A stretch of 64,000 bases of DNA from Thermotoga profunda AZM34c06 (GCF_000828675.1 NZ_AP014510.1:1259413-1323412); one strand, 5' to 3'. Positions 24,780 through 33,748 are shown, counted from the stretch's first letter. Notes: generated by a model not told the origin, from the sequence alone. Translations and numbers: made by a program.

Positions 24780-25723
24780 TGTTTTGCCTCCCTTCCCCTT
24801 AAAAACTCCATTTCGACCACTACACCTGCACCAACCTTTGACATGACTATCATGTTATCCGAACAGCGTTTCATATTGGCAAGCCCCATTCCTGCACCAA
24901 AACCAAGTTCTCTCACATAATCTGGTGCTGTGGAATAGCCTTCACGCATTGCCAGTTCAACATCTTCGATACCTTTACCTGTATCTTCTACTCTGACAAA
25001 AATGCTCTCTGGTTTTATGAAACAGTATATTGCGCCTGTACTACCACTGTGAATAACCACATTTGTTTCAGCTTCATAAGTGGCGATTGACACTCGCCTT
25101 GCCGTTTTCTCATCGACACCTTTTGAAAGTAAGAACTGCCTCAACTTAGAGGCACCTACCCCAGCGAGGTTTATATCAAAGTAATCTATGGCAAAATAAA
25201 AATCTGCACCAGATTTGTCAAGCCTTTCACCTGTCAGAAGAGATCTCGCAAAATATTCTGGACTGTCAAGAACCTCGCGACGTCTTTCATCATGAAGGTA
25301 AACAAGTCCAAGTTTTGCAAGTAAAGCCATCATCACATCATTTTTGGTAACTATTCCAACTAACCTTCTTTCATTATCTATAACTGGAAATCTACCATAA
25401 GGCCATTTTTCAAAAAATTCTATTACCTCTTTCAAAGTTGCCGTACTATCTATAGAAACAACGTTCTTTGTCATTCTATTTTCGACAGTATCATCTATAT
25501 ATCCTCCTTCCAATGCTTTTATTATGTCTTCTATACTCACTATGCCTATGAGTTTTCTATTGTTATCAACTACAGGAAGACCAGAAATTCTTTTGATTCG
25601 AAGGATTTCTTTAACTTGTCTGAGTGTCCTATCAGGTCTTACAGATATAACGCTGTGATTCATTATTTCCGTGATGGACATGTCTAAGAAGAAACTCTGC
25701 ACGCGATCGAGAATTTTTTCCAT
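24776..25723 (-). CDS. CBS-pair protein with C-terminal anti-sigma-type HATPase
   Basis: 315 residues. Two CBS motifs (about 13-70, SVRPDRTLRQVKEILRIKRI then GLPVVDNNRKLIGIVSIEDI; and about 80-135, GRFPVIDNERRLVGIVTKND) form an adenosyl-ligand-sensing Bateman module. A linker of about 50 residues leads to a GHKL ATPase domain (about 190-312): N-box YEAETNVVIHSGS, G1 VEDTGKGI, and GAGMGLANMKRCSD. The ATPase part resembles RsbW/SpoIIAB-like kinases more than two-component kinases, and no phospho-acceptor His domain is present. Together this suggests an ATP/AMP- or energy-sensing kinase or anti-factor. Partner unknown. Confidence 0.87.
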   Translation of the reverse strand: MEKILDRVQSFFLDMSITEIMNHSVISVRPDRTLRQVKEILRIKRISGLPVVDNNRKLIGIVSIEDIIKALEGGYIDDTVENRMTKNVVSIDSTATLKEVIEFFEKWPYGRFPVIDNERRLVGIVTKNDVMMALLAKLGLVYLHDERRREVLDSPEYFARSLLTGERLDKSGADFYFAIDYFDINLAGVGASKLRQFLLSKGVDEKTARRVSIATYEAETNVVIHSGSTGAIYCFIKPESIFVRVEDTGKGIEDVELAMREGYSTAPDYVRELGFGAGMGLANMKRCSDNMIVMSKVGAGVVVEMEFLRGREAKQ

Positions 25724-25726
25724 TTC

Positions 25727-26080
25727 TCAAGCACCCCAAACAGGTTTGAGTTTTTTATTGTAAAGTCTTCCACATGCTTCAAACATCGTCATCTTTGTGA
25801 TGGCAAGAACTATTCCACTAACTCTTGCCATTTCTATCGTTTCAGATGGAAGATAATCTTTTCTGACCACCACAACTGCTTGTATTCCCACAACTTCTGC
25901 TGTTCTAACAACTTGTGGTGTCGTCAATCCAGTCAACAAGATCATACTCGGTCTTGCTATTGCCAAAACTTCACTCATCAAATCCGAAGCAGCAACATAT
26001 TCGAACTCGAGTTCATCAATCTTCTCCTCACCAACGAGAATTTTTGCCTTGACTTCTGCCAAAATCTCTGAAAGCTTCAC
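25727..26080 (-). CDS. DRTGG-domain protein
   Basis: 117 residues, one DRTGG domain. [20 protein letters not shown] (about 30-49) holds the signature region, and the following [19 protein letters not shown] matches the same fold as the second DRTGG protein in this operon. It lacks that paralogue's N-terminal cysteine cluster. The start overlaps thyX by 4 bases, and the CBS-HATPase gene follows after 3 bases. It probably acts as a small ligand-binding or scaffold subunit of the cassette; nothing indicates catalysis. Confidence 0.8.
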   Translation of the reverse strand: MKLSEILAEVKAKILVGEEKIDELEFEYVAASDLMSEVLAIARPSMILLTGLTTPQVVRTAEVVGIQAVVVVRKDYLPSETIEMARVSGIVLAITKMTMFEACGRLYNKKLKPVWGA

Positions 26081-26730
26081 AGATTCACCTCCTTGAGCAA
26101 ATCTCCTGTGTAACGGTATTTCACAAATGCTTCATAAGTCCATGGGCAGAGCTCTTTAAAGATCCGAGCGACAGCTATCGCAAATTGTTGCATTTCCCAC
26201 TGAGCATGAGAATCCGCTCTCAATGAAAGAAAATTCATCAGGCTTCTCCCATTAACTGTCCAAATAAATTGTGTATAGGTAGCAAGTGGAAGGACTAATC
26301 GGGCGATTTCTCTTTGAAATCCAATCTCCAATAACTGCTTATAGCATTGATAGGATGCTTCATAAGCCTGTTCAAAAATTTTTCTTGCCTTTTCATCTTG
26401 TTTTTTGTCGGTTCTTTTTTCAAAGTCAGGCAGATAAAATTCGTCAGTAAGTTCAGTATATCTCCCACTCAATTCATTGTATGATGCTATTCTGTGCCTC
26501 ATCCACTGCCTTGCCACGAAAATGGGACATTTAATGTGAAAGGTGAAAACGATATGTTCAAACGGTGATTCATGACCACTTTTCAACAGATGTTCTAACA
26601 ATTTTTTGTCTCTCTGCTCATCAATTGGTTCCTTGCCGTGTGATATTCTTGCAGCTCGAACTACCGAAATGTCATTGCCCATATTGTCAACCAATTTCAC
26701 AAAACCCCTATCGAGAACTTCTATTATCAC
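26077..26730 (-). CDS. thyX: Flavin-dependent thymidylate synthase
   Basis: 217 residues from GTG 26730 behind AAGGAGGAGT; the longer frame from 26760 has no site and overlaps folE2 further. The ThyX motif [14 protein letters not shown] is complete at about residues 78-91. SGHESPFEH (about 51-59) and the C-terminal WEMQQFA / [10 protein letters not shown] segment also match. It makes dTMP from dUMP using FAD, NADPH and methylene-tetrahydrofolate. GTG overlaps the folE2 stop by 4 bases, linking pterin supply and thymidylate synthesis. Confidence 0.96.
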   Translation of the reverse strand: MIIEVLDRGFVKLVDNMGNDISVVRAARISHGKEPIDEQRDKKLLEHLLKSGHESPFEHIVFTFHIKCPIFVARQWMRHRIASYNELSGRYTELTDEFYLPDFEKRTDKKQDEKARKIFEQAYEASYQCYKQLLEIGFQREIARLVLPLATYTQFIWTVNGRSLMNFLSLRADSHAQWEMQQFAIAVARIFKELCPWTYEAFVKYRYTGDLLKEVNL

Positions 26731-27509
26731 TCTGACTCCTCCTTGTTCTTGGTAACACACGCGTATGCGTTATGATCGTGTATGGATTCAAAACTCTCAA
26801 CTTCCACTTTATACCATAGTACTCTGTTATCTTCATTCAATTTTATTGCGACTTCTCTTGCGACATCCTCGACAAATCTTGGATTGTCATAAGCATGTTC
26901 AGTCACGAACTTCTCATCGACTCTTTTTAAAATAGTGTACACTGGTGAACTTGCACTCTTTTCTGCATATTCTATCAGTTCCTCGAACCATATCAACCTT
27001 TTTGAGCGCGCATGGATCCAAACAATCGCCCTTTGATTATGCGCTCCCCTTTCACTGATTTCTTTAGAACACGGACACAAAGTCAATATTGGTACGCCAA
27101 CAGATACGGTGAAGTCATATACATCAGCCGATTTTTGTCCATCTATACGACAAATGTACTTCGTAAAACTCTCTTGATTAGAAACAGGGGCATTTTTTAG
27201 CACAAAGTATGGAAATTCTATCTCAACTCTCGCAATACTTGCCTTCAAATTTATTCTAAGCTCTTCGAGCATCTGCTTTATGAGTCTTGGATCTATTCCC
27301 AGGCGGTATCTGTTCAAAACTTCGACGAACCTACTCATGTGGGTCCCTCGAAATTCAACTGGTAAATCAACATACATGTTTATTTTCGCCACTGTATCTT
27401 GATATCCATTTTTCCTGTCCATCACAGTGACAGGATAACTCAAATTTTTTATACCAACTCTTTGCAGGTATACATTCCTATTATCTGGCTGGCTTTGTAC
27501 ATCTTTCAT
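26727..27509 (-). CDS. folE2: GTP cyclohydrolase IB
   Basis: 260 residues, GTG-overlapped at its stop by thyX. Conserved FolE2 features are [13 protein letters not shown] (about 53-65), the metal Cys in LCPCSKEIS (C145, C147) and GAHNQR with H157. It opens GTP to 7,8-dihydroneopterin triphosphate, the entry point of both folate and 7-deazaguanine pathways. FolE2 works with several metals, unlike the Zn-only FolE. It begins 4 bases after queD, so its product can feed QueD directly. Confidence 0.96.
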   Translation of the reverse strand: MKDVQSQPDNRNVYLQRVGIKNLSYPVTVMDRKNGYQDTVAKINMYVDLPVEFRGTHMSRFVEVLNRYRLGIDPRLIKQMLEELRINLKASIARVEIEFPYFVLKNAPVSNQESFTKYICRIDGQKSADVYDFTVSVGVPILTLCPCSKEISERGAHNQRAIVWIHARSKRLIWFEELIEYAEKSASSPVYTILKRVDEKFVTEHAYDNPRFVEDVAREVAIKLNEDNRVLWYKVEVESFESIHDHNAYACVTKNKEESE

Positions 27510-27513
27510 TCAC

Positions 27514-27873
27514 TCATTCACCTCTATAGGTCACAAAAGCGTCTTCACTTTCCCAAACAGTTATCTCATAAAGCGTGTATCTCTCATCCATAAATTTGAT
27601 CTTTAATTTATTCCAGATCCATCTTGCTATGTTTTCAGCCGTTGGCTGATCGATAATTTCATTAAGATAACTGTGATCAAGTTTATCAAGAATCTCCTTT
27701 CTTACAATGTCTTTTAGTTCAAGAAAGTCTATGATCATACCTTCTTCATTAGGCTCACCGCGAAGAGTTACTCTTAATTTGTAAGTATGACCGTGGAGTG
27801 ATTCACACTTTCCATGGTATTTCTCAAGCTTGTGCGCGGCATCAAATTTGAAATCTCTTGATATAAAAAACAT
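27514..27873 (-). CDS. queD: 6-carboxytetrahydropterin synthase
   Basis: 119 residues from ATG 27873; the ATG three codons earlier (27882) falls within the AGGGAG site. Zinc ligands H14 (FDAAHKL), H27 and H29 (LHGHTY) and the catalytic C23 (GKCESLHGH) are present, as is DHSYLNEI and a C-terminal VWESEDA. It converts dihydroneopterin triphosphate to 6-carboxytetrahydropterin for queuosine synthesis. The product of the adjacent folE2 is its substrate. queE and queC are not in the window. Confidence 0.94.
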   Translation of the reverse strand: MFFISRDFKFDAAHKLEKYHGKCESLHGHTYKLRVTLRGEPNEEGMIIDFLELKDIVRKEILDKLDHSYLNEIIDQPTAENIARWIWNKLKIKFMDERYTLYEITVWESEDAFVTYRGE

Positions 27874-27924
27874 AATTTTCATCTCCCTAAAACGCTGGTC
27901 AAGGACATCCTCAACAAAAAATAA

Positions 27925-28002
27925 CTAATCTGTACACTGTGTTTGGCCCGATTCCATAGCCATTGAAACTGTGAGGTCTTTAATTTGTAAGGGATATATC
28001 AC
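27925..28002 (-). CDS. Possible 25-codon leader ORF upstream of queD
   Basis: GTG 28002 stands 9 bases after AAAGGAGG, a strong ribosome site. The frame runs 25 codons (starts MIYPLQIKDLTV, ends GQTQCTD) to TAG 27925-27927, 51 bases before the queD start. No family recognised. It could be a leader peptide, a real micro-protein or the remnant of a longer gene. Confidence 0.35.
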   Translation of the reverse strand: MIYPLQIKDLTVSMAMESGQTQCTD

Positions 28003-28031
28003 AAAAGACTTTCCTCCTTTACCATTTAATT

Positions 28032-28060
28032 TTATCATTCTAAAGCAAACAGTGTAGAAT
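28032..28060 (+). promoter_or_regulatory. Possible promoter of the mrp operon
   Basis: -35-like TTATCA (28032-28037), 17-base spacer, -10 TAGAAT (28055-28060). The expected start is close to the AAAGGAGGT site of mrp, giving a short leader. Only moderate matches to consensus. Confidence 0.4.
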
Positions 28061-28080
28061 ATTTCAAAGGAGGTAAGAAA

Positions 28081-28899
28081 ATGGAGCAAAAGGATAGATT
28101 TGTGCAAATTAAAGAAAGGCAAAAAAGGATTGAGGAAAATCTATCAAAAATCGACCACAAGATTGCAGTTCTCAGTGGAAAAGGTGGCGTTGGCAAGACA
28201 ACGGTCGCGGTGAACTTAGCAGTTGCACTTGCGGAAGAAGGTTTTGAAGTTGGCTTAGCTGATCTGGATATACATGGTCCAAATGTTGCTCGAATGCTTG
28301 GTTTAATGGATGAACCAATGATGCAAAATGGATTCATTGTTCCTATGAAATATCTGACCAATTTGAAAGTTCTTTCGATGGCGATGTTGCTCGAGGATGG
28401 ACAGCCAATTGTATGGAGAGGACCTTTGAAACATACCGTTATTCAACAATTCCTCGGCGATACTGACTGGGGAAAACTCGATTTTCTCATATTCGATTTG
28501 CCACCGGGAACTGGAGATGAGGCACTTAGTCTTTTTCAGATGGTAAAGCTCGATGGAACTTTGATAGTTACCACACCACAACGTGTTGCCGTTGACGATG
28601 TTCAAAGAGCCATAAATTTTGTCAATGAAATGGGACAAACGGTACTTGGATTTGTGACCAATATGTCTTATTTGATCTGCCCCAATTGTGGTACTAAAAT
28701 AAAACCCTTTGGTGAAGGCGTCGTGAACGAACTGTCAGAAGTGACGGGTGTAAAGTGCTTAGGCGAGATACCAATGGATCCTGTGGTAGCTCAATACTCA
28801 GATGCAGGTAAACCAGTTGTTTCTTTTCTCAGAGGTTCGGAAGCCGAAAAAAGTTTCAGATCACTTGTTGCAAACGTTCTCTCGTCAATTGGGGGCTGA
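28081..28899 (+). CDS. Mrp/NBP35-family P-loop ATPase, Fe-S cluster carrier
   Basis: 272 residues from ATG 28081 behind AAAGGAGGT. Deviant Walker A GKGGVGKTT (33-41), DLDIHGPNVARMLG (61-74) and FDLPPGTGDEALS (138-150) are the Mrp signature. C200 and C203 in LICPNCGTK form the inter-subunit Cys pair that holds a transferable [4Fe-4S] cluster. Such proteins deliver Fe-S clusters to apo-targets. It is the first gene of a plus-strand run with two transporters and an unknown membrane protein; no functional link between them is evident. Confidence 0.93.
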   Translation: MEQKDRFVQIKERQKRIEENLSKIDHKIAVLSGKGGVGKTTVAVNLAVALAEEGFEVGLADLDIHGPNVARMLGLMDEPMMQNGFIVPMKYLTNLKVLSMAMLLEDGQPIVWRGPLKHTVIQQFLGDTDWGKLDFLIFDLPPGTGDEALSLFQMVKLDGTLIVTTPQRVAVDDVQRAINFVNEMGQTVLGFVTNMSYLICPNCGTKIKPFGEGVVNELSEVTGVKCLGEIPMDPVVAQYSDAGKPVVSFLRGSEAEKSFRSLVANVLSSIGG

Positions 28900-28934
28900 T
28901 CAAAATTCATCTTTTTGCACCTATAAACCATTTT

Positions 28935-30032
28935 GTGTCTGATTTTTATGTTTCCTTTTTAACACCTCTTGCACCATATTTTATGCAAAAATATCACGCG
29001 GACACGAGGCAGATTGCTTTATTTATCACCGCAATCTCTTTTATTTCGTCCATCTTCCAGATATTTTTTGGTACTCTATCTGATAAAATCGAGAGTAGAT
29101 TCAAATTCATATACATCCTGACAACTATAACGGTTTTGTTCATAAGTGTGATTGAATTTGCACCAAATATTTTTGTGTTATTCCTTTTTTTCATAATAGC
29201 TTTCTTTGCCAACTCTGCATTTCATCCAATGGGTGCAGCTGCTGCCCATAGTTTGTCTGTAAAATCGATGCCATTTTTTGTCGCTGCGGGAACCCTTGGC
29301 ACTGCTGTTGGGCCTATTTTCGTGACAATTTTCTCTTCAAAAATAGGTCTCAAATTTTTATGGTTAGTCGGCTTACCTGTACTGATCATATTAGCATTCA
29401 TGATAAAATCAGAACCACCACTCAGCCATATACGAACCAATACTGAATCTGTGAAGATCAATTCAAAACAGAAGAAGATATTATTCGATTTATGGCTCTT
29501 AGTTACTGCGAGAACTCTGGTTATGTCTATTGGCCATCTTTACGCACCTATTATGTCTACACAGAAAGGCTTTTCGCTCGTCTTTGGAGGCACCTTACTT
29601 TCAATAGGTGTAGCGATTGGAGTTTTTACAACGATGTTAGGATCCTGGCTTAGTAATAAGTTTGGTAATCTCATTACAAACCTTATCAGCTTTCTTGGAA
29701 TGGGTATCGCACTTTTGATTTTCGTTCGCGCATCAGATATGATAACCTTGTTGATCGGTTATGTCTTGATAGATGGATTTGGTTATTTGACCATGTCATC
29801 AAATCTTTCACAAGCTCAAATAGCTTTACCCAATCATACATCTTTTGCTTCATCTGTGGTTATGGGATTTGCTTGGGCTTGTGGTACTGGACTTAGAGTT
29901 TTTATGATCCTTCCTTTTGGGGATAATATTGGTGTGATAATTTACTTGACGATATTGATATCGCTTTTGATGGCTTTTATTGTATTCTTAAAGGGGCGAA
30001 AAGCATGTTTTTTGCGGAACAAAAAAGCATAG
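28935..30032 (+). CDS. Major facilitator superfamily transporter (fosmidomycin-resistance-like)
   Basis: At least 365 residues and 11-12 membrane spans. FGTLSDKIESRFKF (about residues 49-62) is the MFS loop 2-3 motif. Family members start with an HFxxDxYxxxxxPLxP segment; here that segment is INHFVSDFYVSFLTPLAP. It begins upstream of the first standard start codon (GTG 28935), so translation probably initiates earlier at a rare codon. CTG 28896, overlapping the mrp stop as CTGA behind GGGGG, is one candidate; ATT 28905 is another. Likely an exporter of a small molecule; substrate unknown. The 3' end overlaps the next gene by 28 bases. Confidence 0.85.
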   Translation: MSDFYVSFLTPLAPYFMQKYHADTRQIALFITAISFISSIFQIFFGTLSDKIESRFKFIYILTTITVLFISVIEFAPNIFVLFLFFIIAFFANSAFHPMGAAAAHSLSVKSMPFFVAAGTLGTAVGPIFVTIFSSKIGLKFLWLVGLPVLIILAFMIKSEPPLSHIRTNTESVKINSKQKKILFDLWLLVTARTLVMSIGHLYAPIMSTQKGFSLVFGGTLLSIGVAIGVFTTMLGSWLSNKFGNLITNLISFLGMGIALLIFVRASDMITLLIGYVLIDGFGYLTMSSNLSQAQIALPNHTSFASSVVMGFAWACGTGLRVFMILPFGDNIGVIIYLTILISLLMAFIVFLKGRKACFLRNKKA

Positions 30033-31036
30033 AACCCAGGAAATTAGCCATGTATTTTACATTAGCTTACACGGCAGTTTTTGTAACCTTATGCCTGTTG
30101 TACAAGAATTTCTTCAATACCATCTTATTCACGTTTATTTCAGTTATGGTTGTAGATGCAGTTGCTGGACTTGTAACGAAGATTTTCAGGATTTCTAAGA
30201 AATTGTCAGTCATTATCTCAATTGTGATTTGCTTTTCGGTGTTTATTTGGAGTTTGGTGACGATTATCCCAAGTGCCTTCACGCAATTTACCAGTTTCTA
30301 CACATTGATTACGGACATAATTGAAAAAAGAACATGGGAACAATATATACAGAATAATGAGCAATTATTGAAGATGCTGAACGGCATAGTTGACTTCATA
30401 AAACCGAGTATTAATCAACTTGGAAATTATTTAATAAGAACTGTTGCATCACAAATCCCTGGAGCGCTCGTTGTATTGTTTTTTACAATAATCGGTATCA
30501 TCTATGTTTCTTTGTATTCAGGCAAAATAGTCAAAATCATTCCGCTTGTGTATCCAAAGAAGTGTAGAGAATACGTTGATAACTTTGTAAAAGAGCTGAA
30601 AGTTAATATGCGCCGATTCATAGGAGTTATAACATTGAATGCAATTATAGTAGGTCTTGCTTTTTTTGCATTGTTCAGATTTATGAACATACCTTATGCC
30701 CCATTGGTAGCCTTCTGGGCTTTTTTGACAAATTTCATACCAATTGTTGGTGTTTTCTTTGAGTTCATTCCCATATTCTTGTTTTCTCTTTCTTTGGGAT
30801 TACAAGGTATGTTATGGGTCGTATTTTTCTCAATAGTCATACATCTTGGCGTTTTTATACTATTCTTTGAAATTATGAAGGGGTACGCCAAGGTTAATCC
30901 CGTTGTGATGATTTTCTCAATACTACTTACAGGCGAAATTTTTGGACCAGTTGGTGTATTTTTTGGCGTACCGGCAGCAGTCTTTGTAATCATCTTTTAT
31001 AAACAATTTGTTTCTCCACAGTTTGAAAGGGACTGA
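30005..31036 (+). CDS. AI-2E family transporter
   Basis: 343 residues, ATG 30005, inside the 3' end of the MFS gene with AAAGGGG upstream. About eight membrane spans in the AI-2E layout: an early pair, a long soluble stretch (about 90-145) with QYIQNNEQLLKMLNGIV, then a cluster of spans including NFIPIVGVFFEFIPI (about 245-259), MKGYAKVNPVVMIFSILLTG and GPVGVFFGVPAA near the C-terminus. The family includes a proposed AI-2 exporter and Na+/H+ antiporters, so the substrate is open. Confidence 0.9.
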   Translation: MFFAEQKSIEPRKLAMYFTLAYTAVFVTLCLLYKNFFNTILFTFISVMVVDAVAGLVTKIFRISKKLSVIISIVICFSVFIWSLVTIIPSAFTQFTSFYTLITDIIEKRTWEQYIQNNEQLLKMLNGIVDFIKPSINQLGNYLIRTVASQIPGALVVLFFTIIGIIYVSLYSGKIVKIIPLVYPKKCREYVDNFVKELKVNMRRFIGVITLNAIIVGLAFFALFRFMNIPYAPLVAFWAFLTNFIPIVGVFFEFIPIFLFSLSLGLQGMLWVVFFSIVIHLGVFILFFEIMKGYAKVNPVVMIFSILLTGEIFGPVGVFFGVPAAVFVIIFYKQFVSPQFERD

Positions 31037-31038
31037 CG

Positions 31039-32205
31039 ATGAAACATGTTACTCTAATCTTTCTTTTTTTGTGTGTTTTTCTATTTGCGGGAACGATTGA
31101 CAAAATAGGTAAGGATCCTGAAGAGAGCTGGGTTGAGTTGATAGACCTAATCAAGAAAAATCCAGATTCTCAATTGATTTCCTCTGAAGGACCTCGGATA
31201 TCAGCTAAGAGGCGCCTTATCGCATGTTCTGAATTATTGAAACAATCGATTGTGAATGAAAACTTTGATCAATTTACCAACGATATGCACAACTGCTTGG
31301 ATCTTCAAACAGATCTTATGAAAGAAGTCATATTGATTTTTCCTCAACTCGAAGACCATATTAGAAAATTCGAGAATGGTGATTTCGAAAAGGTAATGAT
31401 CATAAAAAGTTTTTGGAAGATAGGATTACGTATTGTTGCTCCAAAGGGTTTTGGAAAATGGTTAGTGCAAAATTTTCTGAAAGATCCCTATTTGCTTGAT
31501 TGGAATTTGGTGGGATTGATAAAGAGTTTTAAAAATCCCTCAGAAATTTCTCAAGAGATAGTTGAGACTTGTCTTTCATATCAAAATGAAGAATCACTTT
31601 TTCCATCACTGTATAGACTCTTTGAAATAGCAAACCAACTTGGAAAAAGTCCTCCTGTAGATTTTGCCTCCCAGTTGGGAGCTTATATAGATCTATTGAA
31701 TACAATAAACAAACTTGAACCATCTCGGATGACTTCGTCGGAATTGTCTAAGATTGTTGTACAATTTGATCAATTGTCATTGCCAAAAGAAGAAATCAGA
31801 AAAAGATTGCTGTTTTTGATAGAAAGTGCAAAAAAGATAGGTGTGAAATTTGACCACATCGAATCAAAAGATAAATACATTAGCAGCTCTCTACGGCAAA
31901 TTAGTGTTGTTACCAGTAAGAATAATCCTTTTTTGATTTTCATTATCACAACGATGGTGATCTGTTTGGTTATTTTGTCAGTGGATAGAATCAGACTGAA
32001 TCTACTAATCATACTTGGAATGAAAAAAGCAGCTGTTAAGACATGCAAGAGAATTCTTTTAAGGAAACCTTCTGACCTGAGAGTTCGATCTAAACTGGCT
32101 ATGCTTTATGAGCAACTCGGTGATATAAACCAAGCGATAAAAGAATATCAATGTATAAAAGATCTTAGTAAAATGCTAAAATCGCAAAACGAGAACAACG
32201 ATTGA
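31039..32205 (+). CDS. Membrane-anchored protein of unknown function with a C-terminal TPR-like segment
   Basis: 388 residues from ATG 31039, 2 bases after the AI-2E gene. Signal peptide at residues 1-18 (ending LFAG). A long, helix-rich exported region of no known family spans about 19-290. One membrane span follows (about 294-312, FLIFIITTMVICLVILSV). The cytoplasmic tail (about 320-380) looks like a tetratricopeptide repeat: AAVKTCKRILLRKPSDLRVR, then LAMLYEQLGDINQAIKEY. The topology suggests a scaffold linking outside and inside. The tail TPR is the only recognisable part. It ends 1 base from the convergent MATE gene. Confidence 0.72.
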   Translation: MKHVTLIFLFLCVFLFAGTIDKIGKDPEESWVELIDLIKKNPDSQLISSEGPRISAKRRLIACSELLKQSIVNENFDQFTNDMHNCLDLQTDLMKEVILIFPQLEDHIRKFENGDFEKVMIIKSFWKIGLRIVAPKGFGKWLVQNFLKDPYLLDWNLVGLIKSFKNPSEISQEIVETCLSYQNEESLFPSLYRLFEIANQLGKSPPVDFASQLGAYIDLLNTINKLEPSRMTSSELSKIVVQFDQLSLPKEEIRKRLLFLIESAKKIGVKFDHIESKDKYISSSLRQISVVTSKNNPFLIFIITTMVICLVILSVDRIRLNLLIILGMKKAAVKTCKRILLRKPSDLRVRSKLAMLYEQLGDINQAIKEYQCIKDLSKMLKSQNENND

Positions 32206-32206
32206 C

Positions 32207-33628
32207 TTAACTATCTTGTTGCGAGGCATCAGCAATTCTCGCATTAACTTTGAGTGCGGTTTTTCTCGCAGTCTTCTCCCATTTACCGGTTAGATAGAAT
32301 ATCAGTTTTGTGAGACTTCGAAATATTATATCTGCTATCATACCGGTCCATGCCCCAAGTAGTCCCCATTTGAGGTAAGCAACGAGAAAATAGCCAACAG
32401 GTAATCTGATAAACCACATAGCAAGAGCAACGGTGATCATTGGAAAAGATGTGTTTCCCGTGCCCCTCAAAGCACCATTCATCGAATAGTCAATTGCTAA
32501 AAAGGCTTGGACTAAGCCTATGAATCTAACAGGTAATTCAGCCATGGTTATTATCTCTAAATCATTTGTGAATAAACTTATCAACAATTTTGGAAACAAA
32601 AAGATAAATAGCCCAACTGTTATCTGGAAAATCGATGTGAGAATCCAACCTTGACGAACTATTCCGGCAACTTTTCTTAAATCGCCTCTACCGTTATATC
32701 GTCCAACGAGTGCCGTTATCGCCACAGAGATTCCCATTCCTGGCATGAACGAAATCGATTCGATGTTTATACCAACCCTATGAGCCGCATAAGTCTTCGA
32801 TCCGGCTAAAAGTAGTATATTTGCGAAAAGAAGTAAACCAGTGGAAAATAACATATTCTCGCCAGCGGTTGGTAGACCGACACTCAGTATGTTTTTAATC
32901 GTTTTCAAATCGAATTTTCTGCCTTTTTTATCACGTGCGTGAAGATCATAATCGTTGAAAATGGCTATGAACAACAAAACAACACCGACTAAACGTGATA
33001 TCACTGTTGCAAGTGCTGCACCTTTCGCTTCAAGCCTTGGAAAGCTGAATTTTCCAAAAATCATGGCATAATCAAGAAAGATATTTAGGCTATTTGAGAT
33101 TGCCGCGACTATCATGGGAGTTTTAGTATCTCCTGAACCTCTTAGAGCCGCGCCAAGAGTTCCCATCAGTGACATCGTGAGTATCCCAAGCAATATCACC
33201 CTCAAATAATCAACACTCATTTCATACACCTTTTGATCCACATTCGGAAAAATTCTCAAGATAACTGGTACTGCAGGGGTAAAAATCATCATCAATAATC
33301 CCCAGATAGTCGCAAGATATACGCCATTCCACAATGATTTTGATATCATTTCTTGGTTTTTTGCACCTATGGCATTTGATATCAATACAGTCACGCCAGT
33401 TGATGCAGCTATGAGAATGATCTGAAATATAAAGAACACCTGATTTGCAAGAGAGGCACCGCTCATTGCTTGCCATGAAAGATGACCAAGAAAAGCTGTG
33501 TCTACTAAACCAAGAAGCATTTGCATGGCATTTTCAGCCATAGATGGTAAACCCAGAGACAAAAGTTCTCTTCTGATTTCTCTTGCCTGATTCTTTGTGA
33601 GATATTCTTTTAGTAAAGAGTATTTCAA
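32207..33628 (-). CDS. MATE-family multidrug/metabolite efflux transporter
   Basis: 473 residues from TTG 33628 behind GGAGGT; the longer frame to 33781 includes the promoter region and no better site. Twelve membrane spans in two MatE halves. Conserved stretches include LSLGLPSMAENAMQMLLGLV (about 21-40), GAALRGSGDTKTPMIVAA in the first half, and MNGALRGTGNTSFPMI in the second. Works as a Na+- or H+-driven exporter. It stands alone, divergent from the methyltransferase-like gene and convergent with the unknown membrane protein gene. Confidence 0.93.
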   Translation of the reverse strand: MKYSLLKEYLTKNQAREIRRELLSLGLPSMAENAMQMLLGLVDTAFLGHLSWQAMSGASLANQVFFIFQIILIAASTGVTVLISNAIGAKNQEMISKSLWNGVYLATIWGLLMMIFTPAVPVILRIFPNVDQKVYEMSVDYLRVILLGILTMSLMGTLGAALRGSGDTKTPMIVAAISNSLNIFLDYAMIFGKFSFPRLEAKGAALATVISRLVGVVLLFIAIFNDYDLHARDKKGRKFDLKTIKNILSVGLPTAGENMLFSTGLLLFANILLLAGSKTYAAHRVGINIESISFMPGMGISVAITALVGRYNGRGDLRKVAGIVRQGWILTSIFQITVGLFIFLFPKLLISLFTNDLEIITMAELPVRFIGLVQAFLAIDYSMNGALRGTGNTSFPMITVALAMWFIRLPVGYFLVAYLKWGLLGAWTGMIADIIFRSLTKLIFYLTGKWEKTARKTALKVNARIADASQQDS

Positions 33629-33748
33629 TGTGAGACCTCCATTAGAATGAATAGCACTTCTTGGTTTCGAATTTAGTTCGCATCGGTAACTTTTCTGAGA
33701 TGTGTCAAAATCCCCTGATTCATCGTATACTTTTTCAGGAGATGTCAG

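Noticed and set aside
27890-27930. AAAAAATAACTAA on the plus strand, reminiscent of the end of a preQ1-I riboswitch
   Set aside because: It points away from queD and lacks the required stem and loop; coincidence.
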